NCBI RefSeq assembly: GCF_900446215.1 | Contig: NZ_UAQZ01000007.1 | Location: forward strand, 599,925-663,924 | Direction: 5' to 3' | Origin: Burkholderia cenocepacia | Lineage (GTDB): Bacteria > Pseudomonadota > Gammaproteobacteria > Burkholderiales > Burkholderiaceae | DNA: 64,000 bases | Shown here: in pieces, positions 54,650 to 63,522 of the stretch | Layout of the letters: every line of letters starts with the position of its first letter | How positions within the stretch are numbered: the stretch's first letter is position 1 | Position numbers and translations under genes: made by a program | Notes under the pieces: model-generated | Databases searched by the model: none | Told to the model about the DNA's origin: nothing | Seen by the model: only the letters and a program-made list of their open reading frames with translations

Positions 54650-55240
54650 ATGAAAGCCAAAGTCATTTTAGCGACAGCGCTCACCGTCATTTCGTCCGCT
54701 GCGTTGGCGGCCGGATCGTCCACGACCAACCAGACGCAATCCGTTGCGGCGGGTGTTTCCGGTTCGGTGCTGGTCGGCTCCGGCAGCTATACCAGCAATT
54801 CGACATCGACGGCCGGCGCGAATGCAGGAAGTACCGTGACGCCCAGCGGCTCCGCCGGCACGGCGTCCGCTTATCACAACTCGACTTCGACGGCCAGCGG
54901 TTCGGGCACGAACGGGGGCGCGTTCGCGGCAGGCGGCGGTATCGGTGCCGCAGGCTCGTTCGCTGGAAACGGCAGCACGAACGAGAACGCGAATGCGCTT
55001 TCGGGAGGGGTGACCGCCACGATCGTACTCGGCGCGAACCACTACACGGCCACGGGCGCGAACGACCACGGCAATGCCAACGCGGGAGCCGCGGGATGGA
55101 CGGGCAGTGGCGGATCGGGCGCGATCGCGGGCTCGAATCACTACAACTCGTCGACCGTGTGGAGTACCGGTCCGGCCGGTTCGCCGTCCGCATCGGGCGG
55201 AAGCCAGGGCGACTCGAGCGCGACCGGGAGCAGTCATTAG
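54650..55240 (+). CDS. Secreted Gly/Ser/Asn/Thr-rich protein B
   Basis: A 196-residue protein from ATG 54650, preceded by AAGGAATTGCT. The signal peptide ends S-S-A-A-L-A|A-G. The mature chain is low complexity with imperfect repeats around an aromatic core: S-A-Y-H-N-S-T-S-T, A-N-H-Y-T-A-T-G-A and S-N-H-Y-N-S-S-T-V. It has no cysteine or charged cluster. It is similar in style to protein A and probably exported to the cell surface. It is followed by a terminator-like hairpin that could set the ratio to the downstream genes. Confidence 0.75.
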   Translation: MKAKVILATALTVISSAALAAGSSTTNQTQSVAAGVSGSVLVGSGSYTSNSTSTAGANAGSTVTPSGSAGTASAYHNSTSTASGSGTNGGAFAAGGGIGAAGSFAGNGSTNENANALSGGVTATIVLGANHYTATGANDHGNANAGAAGWTGSGGSGAIAGSNHYNSSTVWSTGPAGSPSASGGSQGDSSATGSSH

Positions 55241-55254
55241 TCAGGTGTGGGGGG

Positions 55255-55284
55255 GACCAGTTTCCCAGCGACGCTGGTCTCTTT
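55255..55284 (+). terminator. Terminator/attenuator hairpin inside the secreted-protein cluster
   Basis: GACCAG (55255-55260) pairs with CTGGTC (55274-55279), followed by TCTTTT. An alternative hairpin CCAGC/GCTGG (55265-55277) shares the right arm. It lies between proteins B and C, so partial readthrough is likely. Confidence 0.5.
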
Positions 55285-55313
55285 TCCGCATTGTTGTCAC
55301 GTAAGGAGTTGGC

Positions 55314-55595
55314 ATGAAGCAGAACCTGATTGCCGCCGCTCTGATGCTCGCGTCTCTGACGGCGTATGGCGCTGACCGTGCTGCCGATGGTGGGCAATCG
55401 ACTATGCAGACGTCAAACAACCCTGACCAGACAACCAAACCGTCAGAACAACAAACGCTTTCGTCGGGCAGTGCCATCGGCGGACCGGACACCCAGCAGT
55501 GGCAGGGCGTGTCGGCCGGCTCGTGGTCCCAGCTGGGCAGCGGCTGGAAGCAGTTCGGGGAAGCAGCGAAAACTGAAGGCATTCAGGGGAATTAG
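55314..55595 (+). CDS. Small secreted protein C
   Basis: A 93-residue protein with a strong ribosome binding site (GTAAGGAGTTGGC before ATG 55314). A signal peptide (K-Q-N-L-I-A-A-A-L-M-L-A-S-L-T-A-Y-G-A) is followed by a polar Gln/Ser/Thr-rich chain. It ends with three regularly spaced Trp residues (Q-W-Q-G, G-S-W-S-Q, G-W-K-Q-F-G). No family is recognised. The position suggests a minor or accessory component of the secreted set. Confidence 0.7.
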   Translation: MKQNLIAAALMLASLTAYGADRAADGGQSTMQTSNNPDQTTKPSEQQTLSSGSAIGGPDTQQWQGVSAGSWSQLGSGWKQFGEAAKTEGIQGN

Positions 55596-55638
55596 TACGG
55601 TTGCCTGGGTGGAGGACAAACCTCGTCCGGAGAGTGAA

Positions 55639-57210
55639 ATGAACAGCAACAGGATCAAGGTGGCATGTGCGGCGATGTTCGCGATGACCACGATCGGTGC
55701 ACAGGCACAAACCGCCGATTCGACGTCGAGCGCGCAGTCGTCGACATCGTCGACGGCCATCAGCCAGGGCGGCGGCTCGAGCATGAACACGAATACGACC
55801 AGCTCGCGCGGCGGCAATGCCACCAGTTCCAGCGGTGTGCGCGGCAGCGGCAATTCGAGCGTGAACGTCAACGTGACGCTGCCGTCCAGCACGGCCGGCG
55901 GCAACGTGACGCCGCAGAGCACGAACGCGCTCGCGGCCGGCGCACCCGGCACCAGCCCGTACAACACCCAGGCGACGGAAAACGTCAATTACTCGGGCAC
56001 GCAGACGATCAAGACGAACCCGTCGATCCAGGCGCCCGGCCTCACGACCACGCTGTCCGATACCTGCATGGGCTCGGTGAGCGTCGGCGTGTCGTTCCCG
56101 GGGTTCGGCGCGACGGGCGGCACGACGCTGGTCGACCAGGCCTGCGTGCGGCGTCTCGATGCGCGTGAATTTCGCGCGATGGGGCTGACCGACGTGGCGC
56201 TCGCGCTGCTCTGCCAGAGCGATGCGAACCGGCGCGCGGTGGAAGCGACCGGGCACCTGTGCCCGGGCACGACCGCGCCGCTCGCGCGTTCGAACGTGGC
56301 GCCCAGCGTCGAAGCGACCGTCGCGGACGACGTGAAGTATCGCGATCCGATCGTGCGCGACCGGATGGGCCTGCCGCCGCTCGGCTCGGCCGCGCCGGCG
56401 CCCGCACCGACGCGCCCGATCGAGACGACGTCGATGCGCGCGGCGCCCGTTTCGGTGCCGGTACCGGTGATGGCGCCGGTCGCCGCGGCTCCGGCCGTCG
56501 CCGCGGCTGCTCCGGCCGTCGCAGTGCCGACGGTTGCCGCCGCAGTTCCGGCGGCCGCGGCACCGGCTGCTGCTGCCGCGCCTGCCGTCGCCGCGGCACC
56601 CGCGGCGTCGGTGGTACCGGCGGCCGCAATGGCCGCCGTGCCGGCGGCAGCCGTCATCGCCGCGCCGGCAGTGGCAGACAAGGCATCGCCCGCGCCCGCC
56701 GCACCGGTCGCCGATACGAAGGCGCCGGAGCCCGCGCAGCCGGTCGCGGACAAGGCGCCCGAGCCCGCGCCGGCCGTGGCCGACCAGGCGCCGGAGCAGG
56801 TCCCGCCGGTCGCCGACAAGGCCCCGGAGCCGATGCCCGCCGCGACCGACGCCGCGCAAGCCGCGGGTGAGCCGGTGGCCGAACCGATGCCGGCGGCAGC
56901 CGTCGTCGCGGCGCCGGCCGCCGACGCGAAGGCTGCCGAGCCCGCGCCGCAGGCAGCCGCCGAAGCGCCAGCACCGGAACCCGCGCAGCCTGCCGTTGCC
57001 GCGGCACCCGCCGACCTGCCGGCCGCCGACGCGAAAGTGCCGGACGCGGTCGGAGCCGCTGGCACGGCGGCTGCACAAGCCGCCGCCGGCACGCCGGCGC
57101 TGACCGATCCGGCGCAAGCGTTGCCACCCGCCACGGTCGACCAGCAGGCCGCACCGGCAGCACCGGTCGCGCCGGCGCCGACCGTCATCTCGACGAGTAC
57201 CTCGTCGTGA
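55639..57210 (+). CDS. Secreted Ala/Pro-rich protein D with a central four-Cys domain
   Basis: A 523-residue protein from ATG 55639, 43 bp after protein C. A signal peptide is followed by a Ser/Thr/Asn/Gly-rich segment to about residue 130. A conserved-looking globular domain (about 135-215) has cysteines in S-D-T-C-M-G-S-V-S-V-G, D-Q-A-C-V-R-R, L-A-L-L-C-Q-S-D and H-L-C-P-G. The C-terminal 280 residues are Ala/Pro/Val-rich with repeats of the type V-A-D-K-A-P-E-P, reminiscent of wall- or envelope-spanning linkers. It could anchor or export the small secreted proteins, but that is inference. Confidence 0.75.
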   Translation: MNSNRIKVACAAMFAMTTIGAQAQTADSTSSAQSSTSSTAISQGGGSSMNTNTTSSRGGNATSSSGVRGSGNSSVNVNVTLPSSTAGGNVTPQSTNALAAGAPGTSPYNTQATENVNYSGTQTIKTNPSIQAPGLTTTLSDTCMGSVSVGVSFPGFGATGGTTLVDQACVRRLDAREFRAMGLTDVALALLCQSDANRRAVEATGHLCPGTTAPLARSNVAPSVEATVADDVKYRDPIVRDRMGLPPLGSAAPAPAPTRPIETTSMRAAPVSVPVPVMAPVAAAPAVAAAAPAVAVPTVAAAVPAAAAPAAAAAPAVAAAPAASVVPAAAMAAVPAAAVIAAPAVADKASPAPAAPVADTKAPEPAQPVADKAPEPAPAVADQAPEQVPPVADKAPEPMPAATDAAQAAGEPVAEPMPAAAVVAAPAADAKAAEPAPQAAAEAPAPEPAQPAVAAAPADLPAADAKVPDAVGAAGTAAAQAAAGTPALTDPAQALPPATVDQQAAPAAPVAPAPTVISTSTSS

Positions 57211-57225
57211 GCATGCGGGCCGGTT

Positions 57226-57257
57226 TGCCGTGCGACCGGAGCGCGGGTCGCACGGCA
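57226..57257. terminator. Strong stem-loop after protein D
   Basis: Perfect 12-bp arms TGCCGTGCGACC (57226-57237) and GGTCGCACGGCA (57246-57257) around an 8-nt loop. No T-run follows, so it may be an mRNA-stabilising hairpin or a processing site as well as a terminator. Confidence 0.5.
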
Positions 57258-57365
57258 GGCGCTCGGCCCGATGCCCGACCGTCTTTTCCGGTTTGACGGG
57301 TGTTGTGCCCATCCCCGAGGTCAACACCTCTTTTTGCGTGACGAGGATGCAAGGAGGCCTCAATC

Positions 57366-57950
57366 ATGAGGATCTTTTTGGTCGCTTTGTTGCTGGCCAG
57401 CGTGCAGGCCGCTGCGCAGTCGGTTTTCCAGAATCCCGCGGTCTTCGTCATCCTGAGCGAGCAGACCCTCGCGAACGCCGCGAGCGTCCAGCAGGCGCTG
57501 TCGACGCTCGGCCGTCCCGACAACACGGCATGCGCGCCGATGATGATGATCGGCGACCCGCAGATGGTCTACATGGTGCCGGAAGCCGGTCACGCGCCGT
57601 CGTGGCAATCGCCGGTGTACGGCCGCGGCGCGCCGTTCGACGCGCAGACCGGGCCGAAGTCGACCGGCAAGACGGTCGGCGCGATGCAGCACACCGAGGA
57701 CATGCAGACGCAGCCGTGGAGCGACGGCAGCGCGATCACGCAGAAGATCGCGGGCGAGTCGAGCGTCACCGCGGCGGACCGGGTGAACGAATGGCGGCAT
57801 ACCGGGCTCGACAAGATCGAGACGGCCCGCGCGTCGGACGTGACGGTAAACGGCAAGACCTACCGCGCCTATCGCGACGATCTCAACGGATCGGCGAAGC
57901 CCGTCATCGAGCCGCAGATCTACACGCAGCGCGTCGTGTTCTGCCGCTGA
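57366..57950 (+). CDS. Exported protein E of the secreted cluster
   Basis: A 194-residue protein from ATG 57366 with AAGGAGG upstream. The signal peptide is R-I-F-L-V-A-L-L-L-A-S-V-Q-A-A-A-Q|S. The mature protein has ordinary globular composition, unlike its neighbours, with I-L-S-E-Q-T-L-A-N-A, M-M-M-I-G-D-P-Q-M-V-Y-M-V and two Cys (one at the extreme C-terminus, V-V-F-C-R). No family is recognised. A periplasmic or surface assembly role is plausible from context only. Confidence 0.7.
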   Translation: MRIFLVALLLASVQAAAQSVFQNPAVFVILSEQTLANAASVQQALSTLGRPDNTACAPMMMIGDPQMVYMVPEAGHAPSWQSPVYGRGAPFDAQTGPKSTGKTVGAMQHTEDMQTQPWSDGSAITQKIAGESSVTAADRVNEWRHTGLDKIETARASDVTVNGKTYRAYRDDLNGSAKPVIEPQIYTQRVVFCR

Positions 57951-58073
57951 CGCATCGGATGACGCGACATCGATTCGAGGACGGAGCGGCGCCGCGCCGC
58001 GGGACCACGGGCCCCGCCGCGCGCGATCGGGCAACGGCCGCCCCGACACACAACCTTATGCGGCGAGGCAATC

Positions 58074-59495
58074 GTGAACCATTGCTGTCAGCTCAGCATG
58101 TCGGGCGCGGAGGATGTCGAACGGGAGGTGAGCACGCTGCCGTTCCTCGCGGTCCGGCGCAATCATGTCGCGCCGTCGCGGCCGCTCGTCTACCTGTCGC
58201 AGCAGCACGATGCCGCGCTCGTCGACGTGCTCGCGGCGCGCGGCTGGGAAGTGTGGCGCGCCAAAACCGTCGCGGACGCGCTGAATCTCGTCAAGGCGAA
58301 CCGTCCGCATGCGGGCATCGTCGATTTCGGCAGCTTCGCGTCGCCTGACGTCGCGTCGTTCGAGACGCTGCTGCGTGACCCGCGCGTCGGCTGGGTCGCG
58401 CTCGCCGACGGCGAGCGGCTGCGCAACATCACGATCGCGCGGCTGATCCGCCATTGCTGCTTCGACTACGTGCGCAATGCGGCGGCCTACACGACGATTG
58501 GCTATCTCGTCGGCCATGCATACGGGATGCTCGAGCTCGCGGACGGCGACCCGGCCGCGGAGGCCGCGCCGCCCGACGGCGCGATGATCGGCGCGTGCGG
58601 CGCGATGCGCCGGCTGTTCGCGACGATCCGCAAGGTCGCGAACACCGACGCGAGCGTGTTCATCGCCGGCGAATCCGGCACCGGCAAGGAGCTGACGGCG
58701 GCGGCGATCCACCGGCAGTCGTCGCGTGCCGATGCACCGTTCGTCGCCGTGAACTGCGCGGCCATCCCGACGACGCTGCTGCAGGCCGAGCTGTTCGGCC
58801 ACGAGCGCGGCGCGTTCACCGGCGCGCACCAGCGCAAGATCGGCCGCATCGAGTCCGCGCACGGCGGCACGCTGTTTCTCGACGAAATCGGCGACATGCC
58901 GTTCGAGAGCCAGGCGAGCCTGCTGCGGTTCCTGCAGGAAGGCAAGATCGAGCGGCTGGGCGGCCATGCGTCGATTCCGGTCGACGTGCGGATCGTGTCG
59001 GCCACGCACGTCGATCTCGAAGCCGCGATGCAGGCCGGGCGATTTCGCGCCGACCTGTACTACCGCCTGTGCGTGCTGCGGATCGACGAGCCGCCGCTGC
59101 GCATGCGCGGCCGCGACATCATGCTGCTCGCCGACGACGTGTTGCGGCGCTATCGCGACGACGGCTCGTACCGGATTCGCGGCTTCACGCCGTGCGCGAT
59201 CGAGGCGATCCACAACTATCGGTGGCCCGGCAACGTGCGGGAACTGATCAACCGGATCCGCTTCGCGGTCGTGATGACGAGCGGCCCGCTGATCTCGGCC
59301 GCCGATCTCGAGCTGCATCCGTACACGTCGCTGCGGCCGCCGACACTCGCGCAGGCGCGCCGGCAGGCCGAGCGGCACGCAATCGAGGAAACGCTGCTGC
59401 GTCACCGCCATCAGCATGCGGACGTCGCGGCGGAGCTCGGCATCTCGCGCGCGACGCTGTACCGGCTGATGATCGCGCACGGGCTGCATAGCTGA
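58074..59495 (+). CDS. Sigma-54-dependent activator of the VpsR/NtrC type
   Basis: A 473-residue protein starting at GTG 58074 behind GAGG; ATG 58098 has no ribosome binding site. The N-terminal 150 residues are a receiver-like domain similar to VpsR, with V-D-F-G-S in the acceptor region. The AAA+ domain has Walker A G199-E-S-G-T-G-K-E206, the sigma-54 contact loop G246-A-F-T-G-A251 and Walker B G-G-T-L-F-L-D-E-I-G-D. A Fis-type helix-turn-helix ends the protein (D-V-A-A-E-L-G-I-S-R-A-T-L-Y-R). VpsR homologues control exopolysaccharide and biofilm genes, some in response to cyclic di-GMP. The intact GAFTGA supports true sigma-54 activation, and the site at 52458-52473 is a possible target. 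Confidence 0.92.
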   Translation: MNHCCQLSMSGAEDVEREVSTLPFLAVRRNHVAPSRPLVYLSQQHDAALVDVLAARGWEVWRAKTVADALNLVKANRPHAGIVDFGSFASPDVASFETLLRDPRVGWVALADGERLRNITIARLIRHCCFDYVRNAAAYTTIGYLVGHAYGMLELADGDPAAEAAPPDGAMIGACGAMRRLFATIRKVANTDASVFIAGESGTGKELTAAAIHRQSSRADAPFVAVNCAAIPTTLLQAELFGHERGAFTGAHQRKIGRIESAHGGTLFLDEIGDMPFESQASLLRFLQEGKIERLGGHASIPVDVRIVSATHVDLEAAMQAGRFRADLYYRLCVLRIDEPPLRMRGRDIMLLADDVLRRYRDDGSYRIRGFTPCAIEAIHNYRWPGNVRELINRIRFAVVMTSGPLISAADLELHPYTSLRPPTLAQARRQAERHAIEETLLRHRHQHADVAAELGISRATLYRLMIAHGLHS

Positions 59496-59623
59496 CGTGC
59501 CGTGACGCACCCGCTCAAGACCGCGCGGCGGCAGCCGTTAAGACATGAACCGGCCCGGCCGGCACGCGTGCACCGACCTGCGCGCGGCCGGCACGCGGCG
59601 CATCACGCTTATCCGAGGTCATC

Positions 59624-60130
59624 GTGGCAGAGTGCAGTCAGTGCGGCAGGACGTTCCTGGTCGGCGGACGGTCGATCGACGGTCGCCGCTATTGCAGCCC
59701 GGCATGCGCGCATGCGCATCCGGTCGTCGTCGAGGCCGAACGGGTGCCCGACGCGAAGGTCCGGCAGTACGTCGACGACTGGCGCTACGGGCCATGCCCG
59801 ATTTGCCGGCGCGAAGGGCAGCCGGTCGACGTCCATGCGTCGCATCGCGTCGTGTCGCTCGTGTTCGTCACGCGCTGGGCGACGCGGCGCCACGTATGCT
59901 GCCGCCGCTGCGGGCGCAGGAAGCAGGCGGTCGCGCTGCTCGCGTCGGCCACGCTCGGCTGGTGGGGGCTGCCGTGGGGCGTCGTGCTGACGCCGATCCA
60001 GCTCGCGCGCAACCTGCTGGGGCTGGCCGCGCGCGACCCGGAGGTCGCGACGCGGCAGTTCGAGGAATTCGTGCGGCGCAAGCTCGCCGCACGCCGGCTC
60101 GCGCGCGCGGAGCGGGGCGCCGACGCCTGA
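59624..60130 (+). CDS. Conserved-looking zinc-ribbon-type hypothetical protein
   Basis: A 168-residue protein from GTG 59624, preceded by GAGG. It has four Cys pairs that could bind zinc: E-C-S-Q-C, Y-C-S-P-A-C, C-P-I-C and C-C-R-R-C. After them come one or two hydrophobic segments (L-L-A-S-A-T-L-G-W-W-G-L-P-W-G-V-V-L-T-P) and a basic tail. It is probably a small membrane-associated protein with a cytoplasmic metal-binding head. No function is assigned. It is co-directional with the VpsR-like gene, 128 bp downstream of its stop. Confidence 0.75.
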   Translation: MAECSQCGRTFLVGGRSIDGRRYCSPACAHAHPVVVEAERVPDAKVRQYVDDWRYGPCPICRREGQPVDVHASHRVVSLVFVTRWATRRHVCCRRCGRRKQAVALLASATLGWWGLPWGVVLTPIQLARNLLGLAARDPEVATRQFEEFVRRKLAARRLARAERGADA

Positions 60131-60157
60131 TCGAGTGCGTCGGCGCGCCGTGCGGGC

Positions 60158-60649
60158 TCAGGCCGGCCGTTCGAAGCCCGATGCGACCCAGCGTTCGGCG
60201 CTGGCCTTGTTGAGCTTGAATCCGGCCGACACCTTCGCGTTCGCCAGCAGCTCGCCATACGGATCGACAGCCTTGAGCTGCGCATACGGCTCGAACTCGT
60301 CCGGCACGATGTCGAGCGTCACCGACACGTCCTGTCCGGCTTCGTCCTGCACCGTCACCTCCTTGTGCAGCATCGCGCGCCGCTGCTGTTCGTGCCGCAT
60401 CAGCACTTCGGTCGCGGTCTTCACGAGCGTGCGGAACGCATTCGCGTCCATCGGCTTCGGATTCTTCTTGTCGCGGCCCATGGTCCACGGACCGACGAGC
60501 GCGGGCTCGGACTCGCCGTCCTTGACCATCTCGACGGCCCAGCCGTCGTCGTCTTCGTTCTTGATAATGCGGGCCGTCCAGCCGTTGTCGCGCCAGAGGC
60601 CGTCTTCGTGGATGGAGGTGTCGTCGGATTGCAGGTCGGAATCGGTCAT
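60158..60649 (-). CDS. Hypothetical soluble protein
   Basis: A 163-residue hydrophilic protein from ATG 60649 (M-T-D-S-D-L). The longer open frame to 60850 adds only Arg/Ala/Pro-rich residues and is rejected. Sequence points are H-E-D-G-L-W-R-D-N-G-W-T-A-R, W-A-V-E-M-V-K-D-G-E-S-E-P-A-L-V-G-P-W-T-M-G-R-D-K-K-N-P and L-N-K-A-S-A-E-R-W-V. There is no signal peptide or membrane segment. Codon use is typical of the window, and the charged composition is that of a real protein. It is convergent with the gene at 59624, and its function is unknown. Confidence 0.75.
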   Translation of the reverse strand: MTDSDLQSDDTSIHEDGLWRDNGWTARIIKNEDDDGWAVEMVKDGESEPALVGPWTMGRDKKNPKPMDANAFRTLVKTATEVLMRHEQQRRAMLHKEVTVQDEAGQDVSVTLDIVPDEFEPYAQLKAVDPYGELLANAKVSAGFKLNKASAERWVASGFERPA

Positions 60650-61025
60650 GAGGAAAGCGGGCAGTACGGGCAAGCCGGCGAAGGGGCGTGGCGCGCGGCC
60701 GGCAGCGGCGCGTCGCTCGCCGCCGGCGGGCCGGGGTGGCATGCAAACGCGCAATTTTACCCGCTGGGCGGCGGTGCGGCGCGCAACGCTGGCCGTCGGG
60801 CCGATGCCGCGACGGTCGATCGCCGGCTGCCGGGCGTTGAACCGGCGCAAATATCAAACCCGTATTACGTCTGCGGCCGCCAATTCGTACGCCGTCCGAT
60901 ATCGCGCCCTTGCGCACGTTCATAGAATCGACGTTCAGGCTAAAAATAGCCTGAACGTCCTTTCAACGCCCAACCGGTCGCGCGCGTTCCGCGTGGCGCG
61001 GCGGTGAACCATCAGGAAACTGCGC
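60650..61025. other. Divergent promoter region upstream of the RcsB-like regulator
   Basis: A 376-bp gap without a supported gene. The only AT-rich part is 60850-60960, with a -10-like TAGAAT at 60923-60928 directly before the large stem-loop described separately. Promoters for both divergent genes should lie here. Confidence 0.5.
60930..60959. promoter_or_regulatory. Perfect 13-bp inverted repeat before the response-regulator gene
   Basis: GACGTTCAGGCTA (60930-60942) and TAGCCTGAACGTC (60947-60959) flank AAAA. It begins one base after a TAGAAT hexamer and ends 66 bp before the start codon. It would cover the transcription start as an operator or form a very stable hairpin at the 5' end of the mRNA. 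There is no T-run after it on either strand, so it is unlikely to be a simple terminator. Confidence 0.65.
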
Positions 61026-61703
61026 ATGAGGAAATTCAATGTTCGCATCGTCGTCGCGTACGACTGGCCGTTGACGCTGGCCGGCATCGAGCAGATCGCG
61101 GGCAGCACCTGCGCGATCGAGCTCGTCGCGGTCTACCGGAGCGCGGCCGAACTGGTCGCGTCGCTCGGCGGCGTCGACTGCGACGTCGTGCTAGTCGACT
61201 ATGCGATTCCCGGCGACGAGCAGATGGACGGCCTCGCGCTGTTCGACTGGCTGCGCCGCATGCGGCCGAACGTCGGGATCGTCGTGCTGGTCGCCAACGA
61301 GAATCCGCTGATCTTCCGCTCGATCCTGGGGATTGGCCGCGTGAGCGTCGTCAGCAAGCTCGACGAGGTCGGCCATATCGTCACGGCGATCCATTCGAGT
61401 TACAGCGGCGGCGCCTATCTGTCGCCGTCCGTCCGGCGCGCGGTCGATGCGCTCGGCACCCGCGGCGACCCGCCCGTGAAGCTGTCGGCGCGCGAGATCG
61501 AGGTGATTCGACTGTATCTGTCGGGCGTGCCGATCAAGACGATCGCGCAGCGCCTGAGCAAGGGCAAGCAGACGGTCAGCGCACAGAAGATCAGCGCGAT
61601 GAAGAAGCTCGGCGCGAGCAACGACGTCGAGCTGATTCAGCGGGCGGCGGGGCTGGGGCTCGGTAGCGGGGAGGCCGCGCGGCGGGCGGGCAGCGCGGCG
61701 TGA
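61026..61703 (+). CDS. NarL/RcsB-type response regulator
   Basis: A 225-residue protein from ATG 61026. The receiver domain has the phospho-acceptor Asp in C-D-V-V-L-V-D-Y-A-I-P and the conserved Lys in V-S-V-V-S-K-L-D. Its first strand (I-V-V-A-Y-D-W-P) has one acidic residue where two are common, as in RcsB-like proteins. The C-terminal helix-turn-helix is L-S-A-R-E-I-E-V-I-R-L-Y-L-S-G and K-T-V-S-like (K-Q-T-V-S-A-Q-K-I-S-A-M-K-K-L-G), again closest to RcsB. No histidine kinase gene is adjacent, so it is an orphan. The perfect inverted repeat upstream is a candidate autoregulatory site. Confidence 0.92.
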   Translation: MRKFNVRIVVAYDWPLTLAGIEQIAGSTCAIELVAVYRSAAELVASLGGVDCDVVLVDYAIPGDEQMDGLALFDWLRRMRPNVGIVVLVANENPLIFRSILGIGRVSVVSKLDEVGHIVTAIHSSYSGGAYLSPSVRRAVDALGTRGDPPVKLSAREIEVIRLYLSGVPIKTIAQRLSKGKQTVSAQKISAMKKLGASNDVELIQRAAGLGLGSGEAARRAGSAA

Positions 61704-61722
61704 GGGGCCGGGCGGGGCGCCG

Positions 61723-63276
61723 TCAGGCCGGCAACGCGAACCGCGTCACCGCGTCGCGCAGCGCCTCGGCCTGATCGCGCAGCGAATGCGCGGCCGCCGC
61801 GGCCTGTTCGACGAGCGCCGCGTTCTGCTGCGTGACCTGGTCCATTTCGCCCACCGCGCGGTTGACCTGCTCGATCCCGGCGCTTTGCTCGCGGGACGCG
61901 TGGCTGATTTCGTCGAGGATTTCGTTCACGCGCCGCACCGACTGCACGATCTCGGCCATCGTCTCGCCTGCATGCGTGACGAGCGTCGCGCCGTGCTGGA
62001 CCGTCTCGTTCGACGATACGATCAGCGACTTGATCTCCTTGGCCGCCGTCGCCGAGCGTTGCGCGAGCGAGCGCACTTCGGCCGCGACCACCGCGAAGCC
62101 GCGGCCCTGTTCGCCCGCGCGCGCCGCTTCGACGGCCGCGTTCAGCGCGAGGATGTTGGTCTGGAACGCGATCCCGTCGATCACGCCGATGATGTCGCCG
62201 ATCTTGTGCGAGCGGTCGGTGATCTCGTTCATCGTGCGCACGACGTCGTCGACCACCGCGCTGCCGCGCGTCGCGACCTGCGCGGCCTGGCCGGCGAGCG
62301 ACGCTGCCTGCGCGGCGCTGTCCGCGTTCTGCTTCACGTTCGCGGTCATTTCATCCATGCTCGATGCGGTCTGCACGAGCGCGGCCGCCTGTTCCTCGGT
62401 GCGCTGCGACAGGTCCGTGTTGCCGGAGGCGATCTCGCTCGCGCCGACGTTGATGTTCTCGGTGCCCATCCGGACGCGCGACACCATGTCGATCAGCCCG
62501 CTCTGCATCGTATGCAGCGCATGCAGCAGGCTGCCGCGATCGTCGTGCTTCACAGTCACGCGCGCGGTCAGGTCGCCCTGCGCGATGCGCTGCGCGGCGT
62601 CGAGCGCCACTTCGAGCTCGCCGCCGAGGTTCGCGCGCACGCTTTTCAGCACCAGCACCATCACGGCGGTCGCGATTGCACCGAGCACGGCCGTCATCGC
62701 CAGCCAGCGGCCGACGCTCGCGAGCACCGCCGAGCGCACGTCGTTCATGTACATGCCGGTCACGAGATACCAGTCCCACGGCGCGAAGCGTTGCACGGCG
62801 CTGGTCTTGTCCTGCGGCTTGTCCGCGCCAGGCTTCGGCCACAGATATTCGACGAAACCCTTGCCGCCCTCCGCGTTGCCGGCCTTCACGATCTCGACGA
62901 ACAGGTGCCGGCCGTTCGGATCGGTGAAATTCGACACGTCCTTGCCGTTGAGATCGGACTTGATCGGATGCATCACGATCACCGGCTTCGAATCGTTGAT
63001 CGAGATATAGCCGTCTGCACCGTAGCGCATCGCGGCGATCGCCTCGAGCGCCTTCTGCTTCGCTTCGGCTTCCGGCAGCGCGTTCTGCTGCGACAGCTTG
63101 TAGTAGTGATCGGTCACGCTCGCGGCCTGCGCGACCAGCGACGCGAGCTGATCGCGGCGATCCGCGATCATCGAGGTACGGGTCTGCCATGCGCCCAGCC
63201 CGGCGATCACGAGCAGGCCGAGCCACAGGATGACGATCATCGAGGCGAGTTTCTGATTCAGGGAGAGAGTGCGCAT
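61723..63276 (-). CDS. Methyl-accepting chemotaxis protein with a Cache sensor domain
   Basis: A 517-residue protein from ATG 63276 ([10 protein letters not shown]). An upstream extension to 63396 is rejected. TM1 spans about residues 9-30. The periplasmic part (about 31-185) is a single-Cache-2-like domain with [13 protein letters not shown] and [12 protein letters not shown], and W-Y-L-V-T-G-M-Y before TM2. A HAMP domain and the signalling helices follow, with the highly conserved tip [16 protein letters not shown]. It relays an external small-molecule signal, often an organic acid for this domain, to CheA/CheW. The C-terminus lacks the CheR-binding pentapeptide. Confidence 0.95.
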   Translation of the reverse strand: MRTLSLNQKLASMIVILWLGLLVIAGLGAWQTRTSMIADRRDQLASLVAQAASVTDHYYKLSQQNALPEAEAKQKALEAIAAMRYGADGYISINDSKPVIVMHPIKSDLNGKDVSNFTDPNGRHLFVEIVKAGNAEGGKGFVEYLWPKPGADKPQDKTSAVQRFAPWDWYLVTGMYMNDVRSAVLASVGRWLAMTAVLGAIATAVMVLVLKSVRANLGGELEVALDAAQRIAQGDLTARVTVKHDDRGSLLHALHTMQSGLIDMVSRVRMGTENINVGASEIASGNTDLSQRTEEQAAALVQTASSMDEMTANVKQNADSAAQAASLAGQAAQVATRGSAVVDDVVRTMNEITDRSHKIGDIIGVIDGIAFQTNILALNAAVEAARAGEQGRGFAVVAAEVRSLAQRSATAAKEIKSLIVSSNETVQHGATLVTHAGETMAEIVQSVRRVNEILDEISHASREQSAGIEQVNRAVGEMDQVTQQNAALVEQAAAAAHSLRDQAEALRDAVTRFALPA

Positions 63277-63420
63277 GGTAGGGGGTCGGTCAGTCGTGGA
63301 AGCTCGCCGGGTCGGCGTGACGGGATAAGTCTCTTGACGGCGCGCCATGCGTGTCGCCGTAGACGGGAAATCCCTTAGAGGCGGCCATTTCCGCATGCCC
63401 AGGACGCAAGCGCGGGCATC

Positions 63421-63451
63421 TATGCATATGCATAACAGCGGCCGCTATACT
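63421..63451 (+). promoter_or_regulatory. Promoter and palindromic operator candidate for the panE-like gene
   Basis: A perfect 14-bp palindrome TATGCATATGCATA (63421-63434) overlaps where the -35 of TATACT (63446-63451) should be. A protein bound there would control the gene starting at 63523. Confidence 0.4.
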
Positions 63452-63522
63452 GTCGGGCGATGGCGTGCGCGCCGCGCCCGCACGGGCGGCGCGACGCCGA
63501 ACCAAACCGAAAGGAGGCAACG

